DNA of 32,536 nt from Paludibacteraceae bacterium (GTDB taxonomy: Bacteria > Bacteroidota > Bacteroidia > Bacteroidales > Paludibacteraceae). Position numbers and translations under genes: made by a program. Below the pieces are notes generated by a model that saw only the letters and a list, made by a program, of their open reading frames with translations, was not told where the DNA came from and ran no database searches. Within the stretch, counting starts at the first letter, position 1, and every line of letters begins with the position of its first letter. Of this stretch, positions 18,501-27,684 are shown one piece after another. The stretch lies in the NCBI GenBank assembly GCA_024401435.1, contig JAKSLB010000034.1:1-32536 (forward strand), written 5' to 3'.

Positions 18501-19378
18501 AGTTGCCTTACTTTGTTGAAACAACGAAGGAAGTTTTAACGGCGGGAAACACATGGCGTTATCATTATATTGATTCGGCACCAAGTGGAGATTGGACTGC
18601 TTTGAAGTATGATGATGCAAAATGGTCGAAAGGAGAAGGAATCTTTGGTTATGATACAAAAGAAGATACGAAGAGACATTATGATACAGGGATGGAGTAT
18701 GGCGACAAAGATGATAAATACATCACAGCCTATTTCCGTAATGTGTTCACGTTGTCAGATACGGCAGGGTTAGAACGATTGGTGGCAAATATGACGTTTG
18801 ATGATGGTGTTATCTTATATGTGAATGGTAAGGAGATCAAGCGTTATAATATGCCGAGTGATTCTCTGATTGCCTATTCCGATACGACTCCGGATTATCA
18901 GGATGATGTGGTAAAGGAGGTGAAAATATTCCCAAGTGATTTGAAACTTGGTGAGAATGTACTTGCGGCAGAGGTGCACCAGTATAATGGAGAAAGTTCG
19001 GATTTGACATTCGCATTGAATATGAATGCTATATATCGTTCTCATTTTTCAGAAAACCCTACTATCACGTATACACCAACGTCGGATTTTTCCGCAAAAC
19101 TTTATGTAGAGGATAATACGGATATTTATGACATGTGGGGTGATGATGATTCATCTATTAGTTTCTATCCAAATCCTACCAATGACGTCGTCTTCTTGGC
19201 TGGCTGCAAAGAACCGACTACTGTAATTGTGTATGATCAGATTGGTACTGTGTTGAAAACACAAATGGTTGAGAATGACACACAAGCGGTTTCATTAGAA
19301 GGATTAAGTGCGGGCAGTTATGTGTTAGTGGCTACATCTAATAATGAACATGCTGTTGCTAAGATTTTGAAAAAATAA
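15521..19378 (+). CDS. Secreted CotH-kinase / lamin-tail-domain protein with T9SS sorting tail (copy 2)
   Basis: 1285 aa from the ATG that yields a normal signal peptide (MKMMKRLFVAFFLV..., cleavage after LALA). An upstream in-frame ATG at 15404 adds an unlikely 39-residue extension. The order of domains matches copy 1: lamin-tail, chitobiase-C-like beta domain (VIRYTLDGSEPT), CotH kinase, InlB-like repeat, second lamin-tail, jelly-roll-like module and a T9SS type A tail (from about 1213, SFYPNPTNDV). Kinase motifs are conserved: GGCSRKYDVKS, GLRERTNEDF, TDWPGNN and LYDTDFG with D548/D550. The two copies agree most in the kinase core. A leader of up to 200 bases and a terminator on each side make this a stand-alone gene. 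The surface substrate is unknown. Confidence 0.88.
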   Translation: MKMMKRLFVAFFLVMNSVLALADVTISEIMPCNISTYINDKKDFTGWIEFYNDGTSDVSLEGWVIGNYINKSKSGLTLKWSWTIDKNFIVPAGEYTLMYFDEVSGSKHAPYKVDVDGGMLELIDKKGNSSVLMYSPMKPHISYGVYENTWGYMSPTPGKKNTVCYDVSKASKCQCEKPTFTKTQPGVFSEQPDEGEKETRKVTLSCSTEGAVIRYTLDGSEPTSSSEKYTDSTSIKFTSTICLRARAFKDGMLPSDILTGSFIVYENRSNCDGVDAPVVSIVTDKKFMKDPQIGIHTVGDAGIPGAKSCIANNANYNQDWHRAVNFEYFVDGKQKVSQEAMAGIMGGCSRKYDVKSLKITTSKRTGNETYGYNFFAQEKGKENNEYTSLQLRNGGNGYETVRCRDGFMQSIAKGMGNIDYQAYQPVSYYLNGVYMGFMGLRERTNEDFVFSNYGLDKDKIDVIKFTQEKPEVCVGDRVAYDEMVRFVTDSNNYKRDDYLMRLTNYMDVEEYLNYIIFEQFIVNTDWPGNNQKLWRKHVGGKFRWILYDTDFGLGLYSEYPNFGYSDMNMIKFCLGTGEKNWANADPETYQIDEFNVWKTEFFKSLMQNKEFGKMYMTKALMLLSSTLSYGNIESIWNTFYETVKKEHCVNKTVTSTYASLSQTGTNMLGFAKARNGKFKEHLAEYFGVDTTSVKLKVSCADKNTGFYINNIPVNENSVSMKCMKKMEVTLRPILPSGYVVDKWTVDDTLTYKTQSITFTMNKEKTVKLTLKEESYDKPLIFINELCSKSSMFIEPESEESSDWLELYNASDDYIEVSGFYLSDNDTTIQIASGYGCTNIPPKGFLLLWADDRGKSGAQHLGFKLSDAGETITLTKKVRDSLIVVDKVTYGTIGENNSYGRETDGASKMRIFSVCSQNTDFTEATPGEANSLYDCETILDTRTYKVNITSNSTNVRYDINGKSFKGANVTTYLMKGKTLTVSPNLPAKCKFIKWELPYFVETTKEVLTAGNTWRYHYIDSAPSGDWTALKYDDAKWSKGEGIFGYDTKEDTKRHYDTGMEYGDKDDKYITAYFRNVFTLSDTAGLERLVANMTFDDGVILYVNGKEIKRYNMPSDSLIAYSDTTPDYQDDVVKEVKIFPSDLKLGENVLAAEVHQYNGESSDLTFALNMNAIYRSHFSENPTITYTPTSDFSAKLYVEDNTDIYDMWGDDDSSISFYPNPTNDVVFLAGCKEPTTVIVYDQIGTVLKTQMVENDTQAVSLEGLSAGSYVLVATSNNEHAVAKILKK

Positions 19379-19422
19379 GTAGAAGGAGTTTTATCAATTG
19401 CTTCTGACGATTTTGAAAACAT

Positions 19423-19460
19423 AAAAACTCGGGGAATTCGTATAAGTTCCCTGAGTTTTT
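19423..19460 (+). terminator. Intrinsic terminator after CotH copy 2
   Basis: AAAAACTCGGGGAA pairs with TTCCCTGAGTTTTT (one G-T pair) around a 10-base loop and is followed by a T-run. The A-run on the left could also serve the opposite direction. Confidence 0.85.
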
Positions 19461-19629
19461 TTATCATAATAGAGGCAGTCTCAACACTTTCAACGATAGG
19501 GGTAAGATGCGCTCTTTATTTCCTTGTTAGTAATTTTCGACGTGTTCTTTTGGCAATCACGATAAAAAATGCGAATATTGCATAATTTTATATTAATATG
19601 CATTATTACAAACAAAAACTTAGATAAAT

Positions 19630-20496
19630 ATGAGATTAGACGGAAGACGAGAGAGTTCCAATGTGGACGACCGTAGAAAAATGGGAAAAACAGGAAAGGC
19701 AGGCCTTGGTATTGGTGGTGTCCTTTTAGTTGCAGCGATTACCTATTTTACGACAGGTGATTTAGGTAGTGCTATTAGTGCAGGATTTAAAGTGGCACAA
19801 TCTTCTTCAACAACTACAACGGAAAGTTACACTCCAACAGCAGAAGAGGAAGAGTTGGCTTCATTTACTAAAAAGATTTTGGCTGGTACAGAAGATGTTT
19901 GGACAGATCAATTTAAGAAAATGGGTAAAACCTATCACAAACCAAAATTGGTGATGTTTCATGGTGCTGTTAATTCTGGTTGTGGTTCTGCAACCTCTTC
20001 ATCTGGACCATTCTATTGTTCTGCAGACCAGACTGTATATATTGATTTGGAATTTTTCACGACAATGAAGAAGCAATTTGGAACGGCTGGTGATTTTGCT
20101 TATGCGTATGTCATTGCTCATGAGGTGGGTCACCATGTTCAGTCAGAGTTGGGAATCTTAAATCAGGCACATCAACAAATGAGCCGTGTTTCAGAAAAAG
20201 AATCGAACCAAATTAGTGTTCGCTTGGAGTTGCAAGCAGACTTCTTAGCAGGAGTGTGGGCATATCAAGACAACAAGATGTTTAACTCGTTGGAACAAGG
20301 TGATATTGAAGAGGGATTGGCAATTGCTTCTAAGATTGGTGATGACTATCTTCAAAAGCAAGCACAAGGTTACACTATCCCAGAATCTTTCAACCATGGT
20401 ACATCAGAGCAACGTGCTCGTTGGTTGAAGAAGGGAGCTACTCGTGGAGATCTTAATGAGGGTGATACTTTCTCTCCAGCTTACAACCAATTGTAA
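19630..20496 (+). CDS. Neutral zinc metallopeptidase, YpfJ family
   Basis: 288 aa. The N-terminus starts with the family-typical MRLDGRRES, followed by one membrane segment (about 26-45) and a Thr/Ser-rich linker. The extracytoplasmic peptidase domain shows HEVGHH with zinc ligands H164 and H168 and catalytic E165, and a downstream LELQADFLAGVWA segment that likely supplies the third ligand. A conserved Cys pair occurs in SGCGSATSSSGPFYC. The protein length matches YpfJ-type proteins, whose physiological substrates are not established. It is a single gene between two terminators. Confidence 0.92.
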   Translation: MRLDGRRESSNVDDRRKMGKTGKAGLGIGGVLLVAAITYFTTGDLGSAISAGFKVAQSSSTTTTESYTPTAEEEELASFTKKILAGTEDVWTDQFKKMGKTYHKPKLVMFHGAVNSGCGSATSSSGPFYCSADQTVYIDLEFFTTMKKQFGTAGDFAYAYVIAHEVGHHVQSELGILNQAHQQMSRVSEKESNQISVRLELQADFLAGVWAYQDNKMFNSLEQGDIEEGLAIASKIGDDYLQKQAQGYTIPESFNHGTSEQRARWLKKGATRGDLNEGDTFSPAYNQL

Positions 20497-20548
20497 TGGT
20501 TGAGGCTAATATCAAAGAGAATTTATAAGCCTTTGGGAAATAAAAGCG

Positions 20549-20577
20549 AAGGGGATTTTTAGGGAAATCCCCTTTAT
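20549..20577 (+). terminator. Intrinsic terminator after the metallopeptidase gene
   Basis: AAGGGGATTT (20549-20558) pairs perfectly with AAATCCCCTT (20565-20574) around a 6-base loop. A short T-stretch follows. Confidence 0.75.
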
Positions 20578-20622
20578 TTAAGAAAAAACGGAAATTCAAT
20601 AAATTCACAAATAAATAAAAAA

Positions 20623-21348
20623 ATGAAAATAGCGTTGATTGGATACGGAAAGATGGGTAAAATCATCGAACGTATTGCGAAGAGTCGTGGACATGAGATT
20701 GTTTCCATCATTGATATAGATAATCTGGAGGATTTCAATTCATCAGCTTTTAAGAGTGCGGATGTTGCGATTGAATTTACACGTCCTGATACAGCCATAG
20801 AAAACATTCGTAAATGTTTCAAAGCCAATGTGCCTGTTGTTGTAGGAACCACTGGTTGGAATATAAATGAAGTGATGGATGAATTGAAGGCAGGAAACCA
20901 TACATTGTTTGTCTCTTCTAACTTCAGCATTGGTGTCAATGTGTTTATGGCAATCAATAGTTATTTGGCTAAATTGATGAACCGTTTCACAAATTATAAT
21001 GTTGATATGACGGAAGTTCATCATATTCATAAGTTGGATGCACCAAGTGGAACGGCAATCACCTTAGCAGAGGGCATTTTAAACAAGTTGGATAGAAAAG
21101 AGGCATGGACAAAAGAGGTAGAACAAAAACCTACAGATATTGCCATTAAGTCTATTCGTGAAGGTGAAGTTCCTGGTATTCATACCATTCATTATGAGTC
21201 AGAAGTGGATTCTATCACAATTACGCATGATGCTAAGAGTAGAGATGGATTTGCGTTAGGCGCTGTGATGGCTGCAGAATTTACTGCTGGTAAGAAAGGC
21301 TTATTGGGTATGTCTGATATGCTTGATTTCTTAAAATGTTTAGCATAA
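20623..21348 (+). CDS. dapB: 4-hydroxy-tetrahydrodipicolinate reductase
   Basis: 241 aa. It catalyses the NAD(P)H-dependent step of the diaminopimelate/lysine pathway and so feeds peptidoglycan synthesis. The N-terminal Rossmann motif GYGKMGK (residues 7-13), the EFTRPD and VGTTGW strands, the catalytic region VHHIHKLDAPSGTA with its His pair and Lys, and the C-terminal FALGAVMAAEF are visible. It is somewhat shorter than the E. coli enzyme, as is usual in Bacteroidota. lepB follows after 61 bases; a dapB-lepB order is also seen in Bacteroides, so this block looks ancestral. Confidence 0.96.
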   Translation: MKIALIGYGKMGKIIERIAKSRGHEIVSIIDIDNLEDFNSSAFKSADVAIEFTRPDTAIENIRKCFKANVPVVVGTTGWNINEVMDELKAGNHTLFVSSNFSIGVNVFMAINSYLAKLMNRFTNYNVDMTEVHHIHKLDAPSGTAITLAEGILNKLDRKEAWTKEVEQKPTDIAIKSIREGEVPGIHTIHYESEVDSITITHDAKSRDGFALGAVMAAEFTAGKKGLLGMSDMLDFLKCLA

Positions 21349-21409
21349 AACACAATTTTTCAAATATATATTAGTTCTATTGATAGATTGATAGATAATT
21401 AGGTAGAGT

Positions 21410-22867
21410 ATGTCGGAAGAGAAGGAGAAAAAAATAGAGATAGGATATAGAGAGCTAAAAGGAAAAAGTTTGAAAGAACGTATTCAAATGGAGCCAGTAA
21501 AACAATGGGTGAAATTCATTCTTGTTTTTCTAATCATTGTTGCTTTTTTCATTTGGTCTGGCGCATGGTGGTTGTGGCTCTTAGTTCCAATTGCTTTTGA
21601 TATCTATATTACTAAATATGTTCATTGGAGTGGATGGAAGGAGTCGAAAAATCCAAAATTAAGAACATTAGCAGAATGGGTAGATGCTATCGTATTTGCT
21701 TTGATAGCTGTCTATATTATCAACTGCTATCTTTTCCAAAATTATAAAATTCCTTCCCCTTCATTGGAAAAGACTTTGTTGGTAGGTGACTTTTTATTTG
21801 TCAGCAAAGTTAGTTATGGACCCAGAGAACCAATGACTCCTTTGTCTTTCCCTTTGGTTCAGCATACGTTGCCTATTCTCGAGTGTAAATCATATATAGA
21901 AAAACCACATTGGGAGTATAAGCGTTTGAAAGGTTTGGGAGATGTTCAACGAAATGATATTGTTGTGTTCAATTTCCCTGCAGGAGATACGGTTGCTTCC
22001 AAGTTTCAGCAATCAGATTACTATACTTTGTCCTATATCTATGGACGAGATGTGGTTAATAGTCGTAAATCTGCTTTCGGCGAAATTATTACGCGTCCTG
22101 TCGATCGTCGTGAGAATTATGTAAAACGTTGCGTGGGTATCCCAGGTGACACATTGCAAATTATAGATGGTATCGTATATATTGATGGTGAGGCATCCGA
22201 GAGCTTTGAGGGTCTTCAATATAATTATTATGTTGAAACGACCTCTATGTTAGAAGATAGAGTTGCGGAAAAACTTCATATACGTAAGGCTGATATTAGA
22301 ATACTCAACAATGACAAATATTATGGCATGGATTTCTTGAAATATGCCGGATATGTTGATTCGACAGGTAATGCTAATTATGTCTATTTGTTACCGTTGA
22401 CGAAGGAGAATCATGAAAAAATGTCGAAAATGTCTTCTGTGGTTTCCATTAAACGTTCGTTCCCTGATGGAAAAACATTCCCATTGTATAGACAAGATGG
22501 TTGGACACGATATGATTACGGACCAATATGGATTCCTAAAGCAGGTGCTACGGTAGCATTGAATATGGATAATATTCTATTGTATGAGCAAATTATCCGT
22601 AATTATGAGTTGAATAAATTAGAGATTAAAGATTCGGTTATCTACATCAATGATCAACCAGCAGATTCCTATACGTTTAAAATGAATTATTATTGGATGA
22701 TGGGAGATAACCGAGATAATTCTGCCGACTCTAGGTTTTGGGGATACGTTCCTGAGGATCATATAGTGGGTAAACCAATCTTTATATGGATGTCTTTGGA
22801 TGAAGACAAATCCTTCCCAAGCAATATCCGTTGGAGCCGTTTGTTTACAAAAGTACATCCTGATTAA
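21410..22867 (+). CDS. lepB: Signal peptidase I, enlarged Bacteroidales form
   Basis: 485 aa inner-membrane protease that removes signal peptides from exported proteins. Hydrophobic segments lie at about 35-65 and 88-110. The nucleophile S118 is in IPSPSLEKTLLVGD, where the usual Met after Ser is Leu. The general base K239 is in RRENYVKRCVGIPGD. The C-terminal box GDNRDNSADSRFWG is intact, and WGYVPEDHIVGKP follows. The Ser-Lys spacing (121 residues) and the long stretch before the GDNRDNS box are much larger than in the E. coli enzyme; similar large forms are known in Bacteroides. It lies between dapB and a DUF3108 gene (5 bases) and is probably co-transcribed with the latter. Confidence 0.95.
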   Translation: MSEEKEKKIEIGYRELKGKSLKERIQMEPVKQWVKFILVFLIIVAFFIWSGAWWLWLLVPIAFDIYITKYVHWSGWKESKNPKLRTLAEWVDAIVFALIAVYIINCYLFQNYKIPSPSLEKTLLVGDFLFVSKVSYGPREPMTPLSFPLVQHTLPILECKSYIEKPHWEYKRLKGLGDVQRNDIVVFNFPAGDTVASKFQQSDYYTLSYIYGRDVVNSRKSAFGEIITRPVDRRENYVKRCVGIPGDTLQIIDGIVYIDGEASESFEGLQYNYYVETTSMLEDRVAEKLHIRKADIRILNNDKYYGMDFLKYAGYVDSTGNANYVYLLPLTKENHEKMSKMSSVVSIKRSFPDGKTFPLYRQDGWTRYDYGPIWIPKAGATVALNMDNILLYEQIIRNYELNKLEIKDSVIYINDQPADSYTFKMNYYWMMGDNRDNSADSRFWGYVPEDHIVGKPIFIWMSLDEDKSFPSNIRWSRLFTKVHPD

Positions 22868-22872
22868 TATTG

Positions 22873-23685
22873 ATGATGTTGAAACGAATCATATTCCTTT
22901 TCGTCGTGCTTTTTAGCATGGTAATGAATGCACAGGTGCTTAAAGAACCAGCATTCAAAGAGGGGGAAACTGCCATTTATAATATCTATTATAATTTAGG
23001 ATTCGTTTGGATTCATGCGGGTGATGCTAAGTTTAGTGTCAAATCGGTAAAAGAGGATGGAAAGGATTTGTTCTATTTGGAATTGGCAGGATATACGGTT
23101 CGTAGTTTCGATAATTTTTATTGTATACGTGACACTTTTCATGTAACTGTGACAAAGGATGATTTGGTTCCCTATAATTATAGAGAGGTGAAACATGAAG
23201 ATACTTATTTCTGTGATAGAAGGTATCATTATGATTTTTCACAAACGCCAAAAGTCTATTGTAATTTTAATCGAAGGGGAGTTAAAACGAAAGATACGTT
23301 GTCGATTGAAAGTTCGGTGTTCGATTTGTTGACGGCATGTTATCGTTTTAGAAGTTTGGATATGTCACAGGTGAAACAAGGTGATTCTTTCCCTTTCAGT
23401 ATGTTATATGACAAAGATGTTTACAAATTAGGTCTGACGTATAAAGGGAAAGAAAATATTAAGTTGAAAAATAAATCCAAGTATAATGCTTTAAAGTTTA
23501 TGCCGAAGCTAATTACGGGTGATTTGTTTAAAAATGAGGATGACATGATTATATATGTTTCCGATGATGAGAATCATGTGCCTCTCTATATTGAGACGAA
23601 AATTAAAGTGGGTTCTGTAAAAGTTATGTTACAGTCTATTGAAAACACGAAGTATCCGTTTTCGTCCATCATAAAAAGTAAATAG
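22873..23685 (+). CDS. DUF3108 domain-containing exported protein
   Basis: 270 aa. The signal peptide (MMLKRIIFLFVVLFSMV, cleavage after MNAQ or nearby) is clear. The mature part is beta-rich and contains the DUF3108 hallmarks: EGETAIYNIYYNLGFVWIHAGDA near the N-terminus and a later IYVSDDENHVPLYIETK strand pair. The function of the family is not established; members are thought to be periplasmic or envelope proteins. The ATG at 22873 is chosen; a TTG codon directly before it is also in frame. The gene begins 5 bases after lepB and ends 14 bases before the response regulator, which suggests one transcript. Confidence 0.88.
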   Translation: MMLKRIIFLFVVLFSMVMNAQVLKEPAFKEGETAIYNIYYNLGFVWIHAGDAKFSVKSVKEDGKDLFYLELAGYTVRSFDNFYCIRDTFHVTVTKDDLVPYNYREVKHEDTYFCDRRYHYDFSQTPKVYCNFNRRGVKTKDTLSIESSVFDLLTACYRFRSLDMSQVKQGDSFPFSMLYDKDVYKLGLTYKGKENIKLKNKSKYNALKFMPKLITGDLFKNEDDMIIYVSDDENHVPLYIETKIKVGSVKVMLQSIENTKYPFSSIIKSK

Positions 23686-23699
23686 AAAAACGAATTGTA

Positions 23700-24866
23700 A
23701 TGGCAAAGATTTTAATTATTGATGATGAGAGAAGCATCCGTAACGCATTAAAAGATGTGCTTGAATTTGAAGGGTATGTCATAGAGTTGGCGGAAGACGG
23801 GTTGAAAGGGTTAGAAATGATTAAGTCAACGAAGTATGACTTGATTTTTTGTGATATTAAGATGCCAACGATGGATGGCATTGAGGTTTTGTCAAAGATT
23901 CGTGAAGAATATCCGGACCAAATGATTGTGATGATTTCTGGTCACGGAACAGTTGATTCCGCAGTGGAATGTATTAAGAAAGGTGCATTCGATTTTATTG
24001 AAAAGCCGTTAGACTTAAACCGCTTGTTGGTGTGTGTCAGAAATGCGTTGGATCACAAGTCGTTGGTTCAAGAGACGAAGGTTTTAAAGAAAAAAGTGGA
24101 ACAAAAAATGAAAATGGTGGGAGAGTCTCCTGCTATGCTTCATTTGCGTGACGTTATAGAGCGTGTGGCTCCTACGGATGCTCGTGTGCTCATTACTGGT
24201 GAGAATGGAACAGGTAAGGAGGTGGTTGCTCGCACTTTATATGAATTGAGTCATCGCTCTGCTGCTCCTTTTGTGGAGGTCAATTGTGCTGCAATTCCTT
24301 CCGAGTTGATTGAGAGTGAATTGTTTGGACATGAAAAGGGTGCCTTCACTTCCGCTATCAAGCAACGTATAGGTAAGTTTGAACAAGCTGATGGTGGAAC
24401 TATTTTCTTGGATGAGGTGGGCGATATGAGTTTGTCTGCTCAGACAAAAGTACTTCGTGTATTACAAGAAAAGGAATTGACAAGGGTTGGTAGCGATAAG
24501 AATATCAAGGTGGATGTGAGAGTCTTCGCTGCCACCAATAAAGATTTAAAAAAAGAGATAGCGAATGGTAATTTCCGTGAGGACTTGTATCATCGATTGA
24601 ATGTGATACCTATTCATGTTCCGCCATTGCGTGAACGTTTGGAGGATATTCCTTTGTTAGTAAATCATTTTGCTCAAATTATTTGTGAAGAACAAGGCAT
24701 ACCATTGAAAACATTCGATTCCAAGGCAATCGAAGAGTTGAAAAAGTTCACATGGAGTGGTAATATACGTGAACTACGAAACGTGGTGGAGCGTGTCATC
24801 ATCCTTTGCGGAAAATCTATTACATCAGAAGACGTGAAGATGTATGCTTCTCCTAATTTCTTATAA
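23700..24866 (+). CDS. NtrC-type sigma-54-dependent response regulator without a visible HTH
   Basis: 388 aa. The receiver domain (about 1-115) has the acidic pair DDE near residue 9, phospho-acceptor D52 in FCDIKMP and the late EKPLDL Lys. The AAA+ domain (about 140-310) has Walker A GENGTGKE, the sigma-54 loop GAFTSA at 214-219 (canonical GAFTGA), Walker B GGTIFLDEVGDM and the arginine-rich VFAATNKDL and LYHRLNVIP segments. The C-terminus stops soon after WSGNIRELRNVVER, so the Fis-type helix-turn-helix usual in NtrC proteins is absent. FlgR of Helicobacter is a known precedent for an activator lacking this domain. No sensor kinase gene is adjacent. It follows DUF3108 by 14 bases. Confidence 0.92.
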   Translation: MAKILIIDDERSIRNALKDVLEFEGYVIELAEDGLKGLEMIKSTKYDLIFCDIKMPTMDGIEVLSKIREEYPDQMIVMISGHGTVDSAVECIKKGAFDFIEKPLDLNRLLVCVRNALDHKSLVQETKVLKKKVEQKMKMVGESPAMLHLRDVIERVAPTDARVLITGENGTGKEVVARTLYELSHRSAAPFVEVNCAAIPSELIESELFGHEKGAFTSAIKQRIGKFEQADGGTIFLDEVGDMSLSAQTKVLRVLQEKELTRVGSDKNIKVDVRVFAATNKDLKKEIANGNFREDLYHRLNVIPIHVPPLRERLEDIPLLVNHFAQIICEEQGIPLKTFDSKAIEELKKFTWSGNIRELRNVVERVIILCGKSITSEDVKMYASPNFL

Positions 24867-24905
24867 TAAGAATTCTAACAAGCAAGTTGTTTGAATTTTT
24901 TAATT

Positions 24906-24925
24906 GGGGAATTTTTGAAGTCCCC
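24906..24925 (+). terminator. Weak hairpin between the response regulator and mutS
   Basis: GGGGA (24906-24910) pairs with TCCCC (24921-24925) around a 10-base AT-rich loop. The run after it is TTAAAA rather than a pure T-tract, so termination would be weak. Confidence 0.3.
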
Positions 24926-24970
24926 TTAAAAGTTTTTGGTAGGATAAACCATTGGTGAAAATAAACAGAC

Positions 24971-27601
24971 ATGGCAAATGTAGTTGAAACGCCCTTGATG
25001 AAACAGTATTTCGAGATTAAGAAAAAACATCCCGATGCTGTTTTGTTGTTTCGTGTGGGTGATTTTTATGAGACATTTTTGGATGATGCTGTTGCGGCAT
25101 CTGAGATATTAGGAATTACATTGACACGTAGAGCCAATGGCTCGGCACAATCTGTGGAACTGGCAGGTTTCCCTCATCATGCGTTAGACACCTATTTGCC
25201 TAAGTTGGTGCGTGCAGGTAAACGAGTTGCCATATGTGACCAATTGGAAGATCCTAAATTGACGAAAAAGTTGGTGAAACGTGGTATTACTGAATTGGTA
25301 ACTCCAGGTGTTTCCATCAATGATAACATACTTAACTATAAGGAAAACAATTTCTTGGCAAGTGTCCATATGACAAAGAAGGGGGCAGGTGTCTCTTTCT
25401 TGGATATTTCAACGGGAGAGTTTCTGACTGCGGAAGGATCTTATGATTATGTGGATAAATTGCTGAATAGCTTCTCTCCGAAAGAGGTGCTTTTTGAACG
25501 AAGCAAACGAGAGGAGTTTGAAAGTCATTTCAATTCTAAGTATTTTACATTTGAATTGGATGATTGGGTTTTCACAATTGAATCGGCTACCGATCGTTTG
25601 TTAAAACATTTCGAAACAAAAAGTTTGAAAGGATTCGGTGTACAAGATTTGACGTTAGGTATTATTGCCTCTGGCGCTGTTTTGTATTATTTGGATCAAA
25701 CACAACATACACAAATCGGACATATTACGCATCTATCCAGAATAGAGGAGGATCGTTATGTTTGGTTAGACCGTTTTACCATTCGTAATTTAGAGTTGTA
25801 TGGAACCCTTCATGATGAAGGAAAGACATTGGCGGATATCATAGATCAGACAATTACGCCAATGGGGGCTCGTTTGTTAAAACGATGGATTGCTTTTCCA
25901 TTGAAAGATGTCAAACCGATCAACGAACGATTGGAGATGGTGGAGTCGTTCTTCAAGGATTTAGACTTGAAGGAGACTTTGGTCTCTCAGTTGGCTTTGA
26001 TTGGTGATTTGGAACGTCTGATTTCAAAAGTGGCAGTGGGTCGTATTTCACCACGTGAGGTTGTTCAATTAAAAAATGCGTTGACGGCTATTACACCGAT
26101 TAAAGAGGTTTGTTTGGCATCCAATAATGATGGTTTGCAAAGAACTGGCGAGCAGTTAAATCCGTGTCCGAACATTCGTGAAAAAATAGAGAAAACAATC
26201 CAGCCAGATCCCCCTACTTTGTTGAATCGAGGTGGTGTGATAGCTACGGGTGTCAATACGGAGTTGGATGAACTGCGAAAGATTGCCTATTCAGGTAAGG
26301 ATTATTTGTTGCAGATTCAACAGAGAGAGTCTGAAAAGACAGGTATTCCAAGTTTGAAGATTAGTTACAATAACGTATTTGGCTATTATATTGAAGTTCG
26401 TAATACACATAAGGATAAGGTCCCTGAGGATTGGATTCGTAAACAGACGTTGACGGCTGCCGAACGATATATCACGCAGGAGTTGAAGGAGTATGAGGAG
26501 AAGATTTTGGGCGCGGAAGAGAAGATCTTATCGTTGGAACAGCAACTCTTTACTGAGTTGGTGATGGAGTTGACGGAATATATTCCGGCAATACAGGTCA
26601 ATTCGAATTTGATAGCCCAGTTGGATGTGTTGATGTCATTTGCCAGAGTGTCAGAAGAGAACAGATATGTTCGTCCTGTGGTGAATGATTCGGAGGTGAT
26701 TGAGATAAAGCAAGGAAGACACCCGGTAATAGAGAAACAATTACCATTGGGAGAGAGTTATATTGCGAATGATTTGTTTCTGGATAGCAATTCTCAGCAG
26801 ATTATGATGATTACGGGTCCGAACATGGCAGGTAAATCTGCTTTGTTACGACAGACTGCGTTGATTGTCTTGATGGCACAGATAGGGTGTTTCGTTCCTG
26901 CTGAATCTGCATCGATTGGGGTAGTGGATAAGATATTTACCAGAGTGGGGGCGTCCGATAATATTTCCATGGGAGAGTCTACATTCATGGTGGAGATGAA
27001 TGAAGCTGCTGGTATCATCAATAACTTGTCGCAAAGAAGTTTGGTTTTGTTTGACGAGTTGGGTCGTGGAACGAGTACCTATGACGGTATATCTATAGCA
27101 TGGGCGATTGTGGAATATATACATGAACATCCAAAAGCGAAGGCTAAAACATTGTTTGCCACACACTATCATGAGTTGAATGAGATGGAAAAGCAATTTC
27201 CACGTATTAAGAACTTCAATGTCTCTGTAAAGGAATCGGATGGAAAGGTTATCTTTATGCGTAAGTTGGTTCCTGGAGGAAGTGAACATAGTTTTGGTAT
27301 TCATGTGGCGAAGTTGGCGGGTTTACCTAATAATGTGGTGAATCGTGCGAATGAGATTTTGGCGCAATTGGAGGAGAGTAATTCACACACGGCAGTTACT
27401 TCATCGGAGAAAGGGAAGAAGACAGGTAAAAAGTCTGTGAAAGAGAAGACGGAGGATGGCATTCAGTTGAGTTTCTTCCAATTAGATGATCCTGTTTTGT
27501 CACAGGTTCGAAATGAGATTTTAGATTTAGATGTCAATAATCTTACTCCGTTGGAAGCATTGAATAAATTGAATGAAATTAAACGGATTATTACAGGATA
27601 A
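24971..27601 (+). CDS. mutS: DNA mismatch repair ATPase MutS
   Basis: 876 aa, full length. It recognises mismatches and small loops and recruits MutL. The mismatch-binding Phe-x-Glu motif is in RVGDFYETF near residue 36. The connector, lever and clamp regions follow, and the ATPase domain has Walker A GPNMAGKS (616-623), a signature helix [17 protein letters not shown], Walker [17 protein letters not shown] and the FATHYHEL His switch. The C-terminus contains a Lys-rich linker ([14 protein letters not shown]) and a short helical end. No mutL is nearby. Confidence 0.97.
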   Translation: MANVVETPLMKQYFEIKKKHPDAVLLFRVGDFYETFLDDAVAASEILGITLTRRANGSAQSVELAGFPHHALDTYLPKLVRAGKRVAICDQLEDPKLTKKLVKRGITELVTPGVSINDNILNYKENNFLASVHMTKKGAGVSFLDISTGEFLTAEGSYDYVDKLLNSFSPKEVLFERSKREEFESHFNSKYFTFELDDWVFTIESATDRLLKHFETKSLKGFGVQDLTLGIIASGAVLYYLDQTQHTQIGHITHLSRIEEDRYVWLDRFTIRNLELYGTLHDEGKTLADIIDQTITPMGARLLKRWIAFPLKDVKPINERLEMVESFFKDLDLKETLVSQLALIGDLERLISKVAVGRISPREVVQLKNALTAITPIKEVCLASNNDGLQRTGEQLNPCPNIREKIEKTIQPDPPTLLNRGGVIATGVNTELDELRKIAYSGKDYLLQIQQRESEKTGIPSLKISYNNVFGYYIEVRNTHKDKVPEDWIRKQTLTAAERYITQELKEYEEKILGAEEKILSLEQQLFTELVMELTEYIPAIQVNSNLIAQLDVLMSFARVSEENRYVRPVVNDSEVIEIKQGRHPVIEKQLPLGESYIANDLFLDSNSQQIMMITGPNMAGKSALLRQTALIVLMAQIGCFVPAESASIGVVDKIFTRVGASDNISMGESTFMVEMNEAAGIINNLSQRSLVLFDELGRGTSTYDGISIAWAIVEYIHEHPKAKAKTLFATHYHELNEMEKQFPRIKNFNVSVKESDGKVIFMRKLVPGGSEHSFGIHVAKLAGLPNNVVNRANEILAQLEESNSHTAVTSSEKGKKTGKKSVKEKTEDGIQLSFFQLDDPVLSQVRNEILDLDVNNLTPLEALNKLNEIKRIITG

Positions 27602-27684
27602 AGATAAGAAAGAGGTGACTGAATGAATTTCTTTCATCCGAGATGAAAAAAAGCAACAAAAAAAGAAAAAAAGCAATAAAATAG

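Noticed and set aside
21376-21400. Short GATAGATT-type direct repeats before lepB
   Set aside because: Only two or three imperfect AT-rich units are present, which is no more than expected by chance in this intergenic sequence.
26846-27304. 152-aa minus-strand frame inside mutS
   Set aside because: It is fully contained in the mutS ATPase domain and has no recognisable motif or ribosome-entry context; it is a shadow frame.
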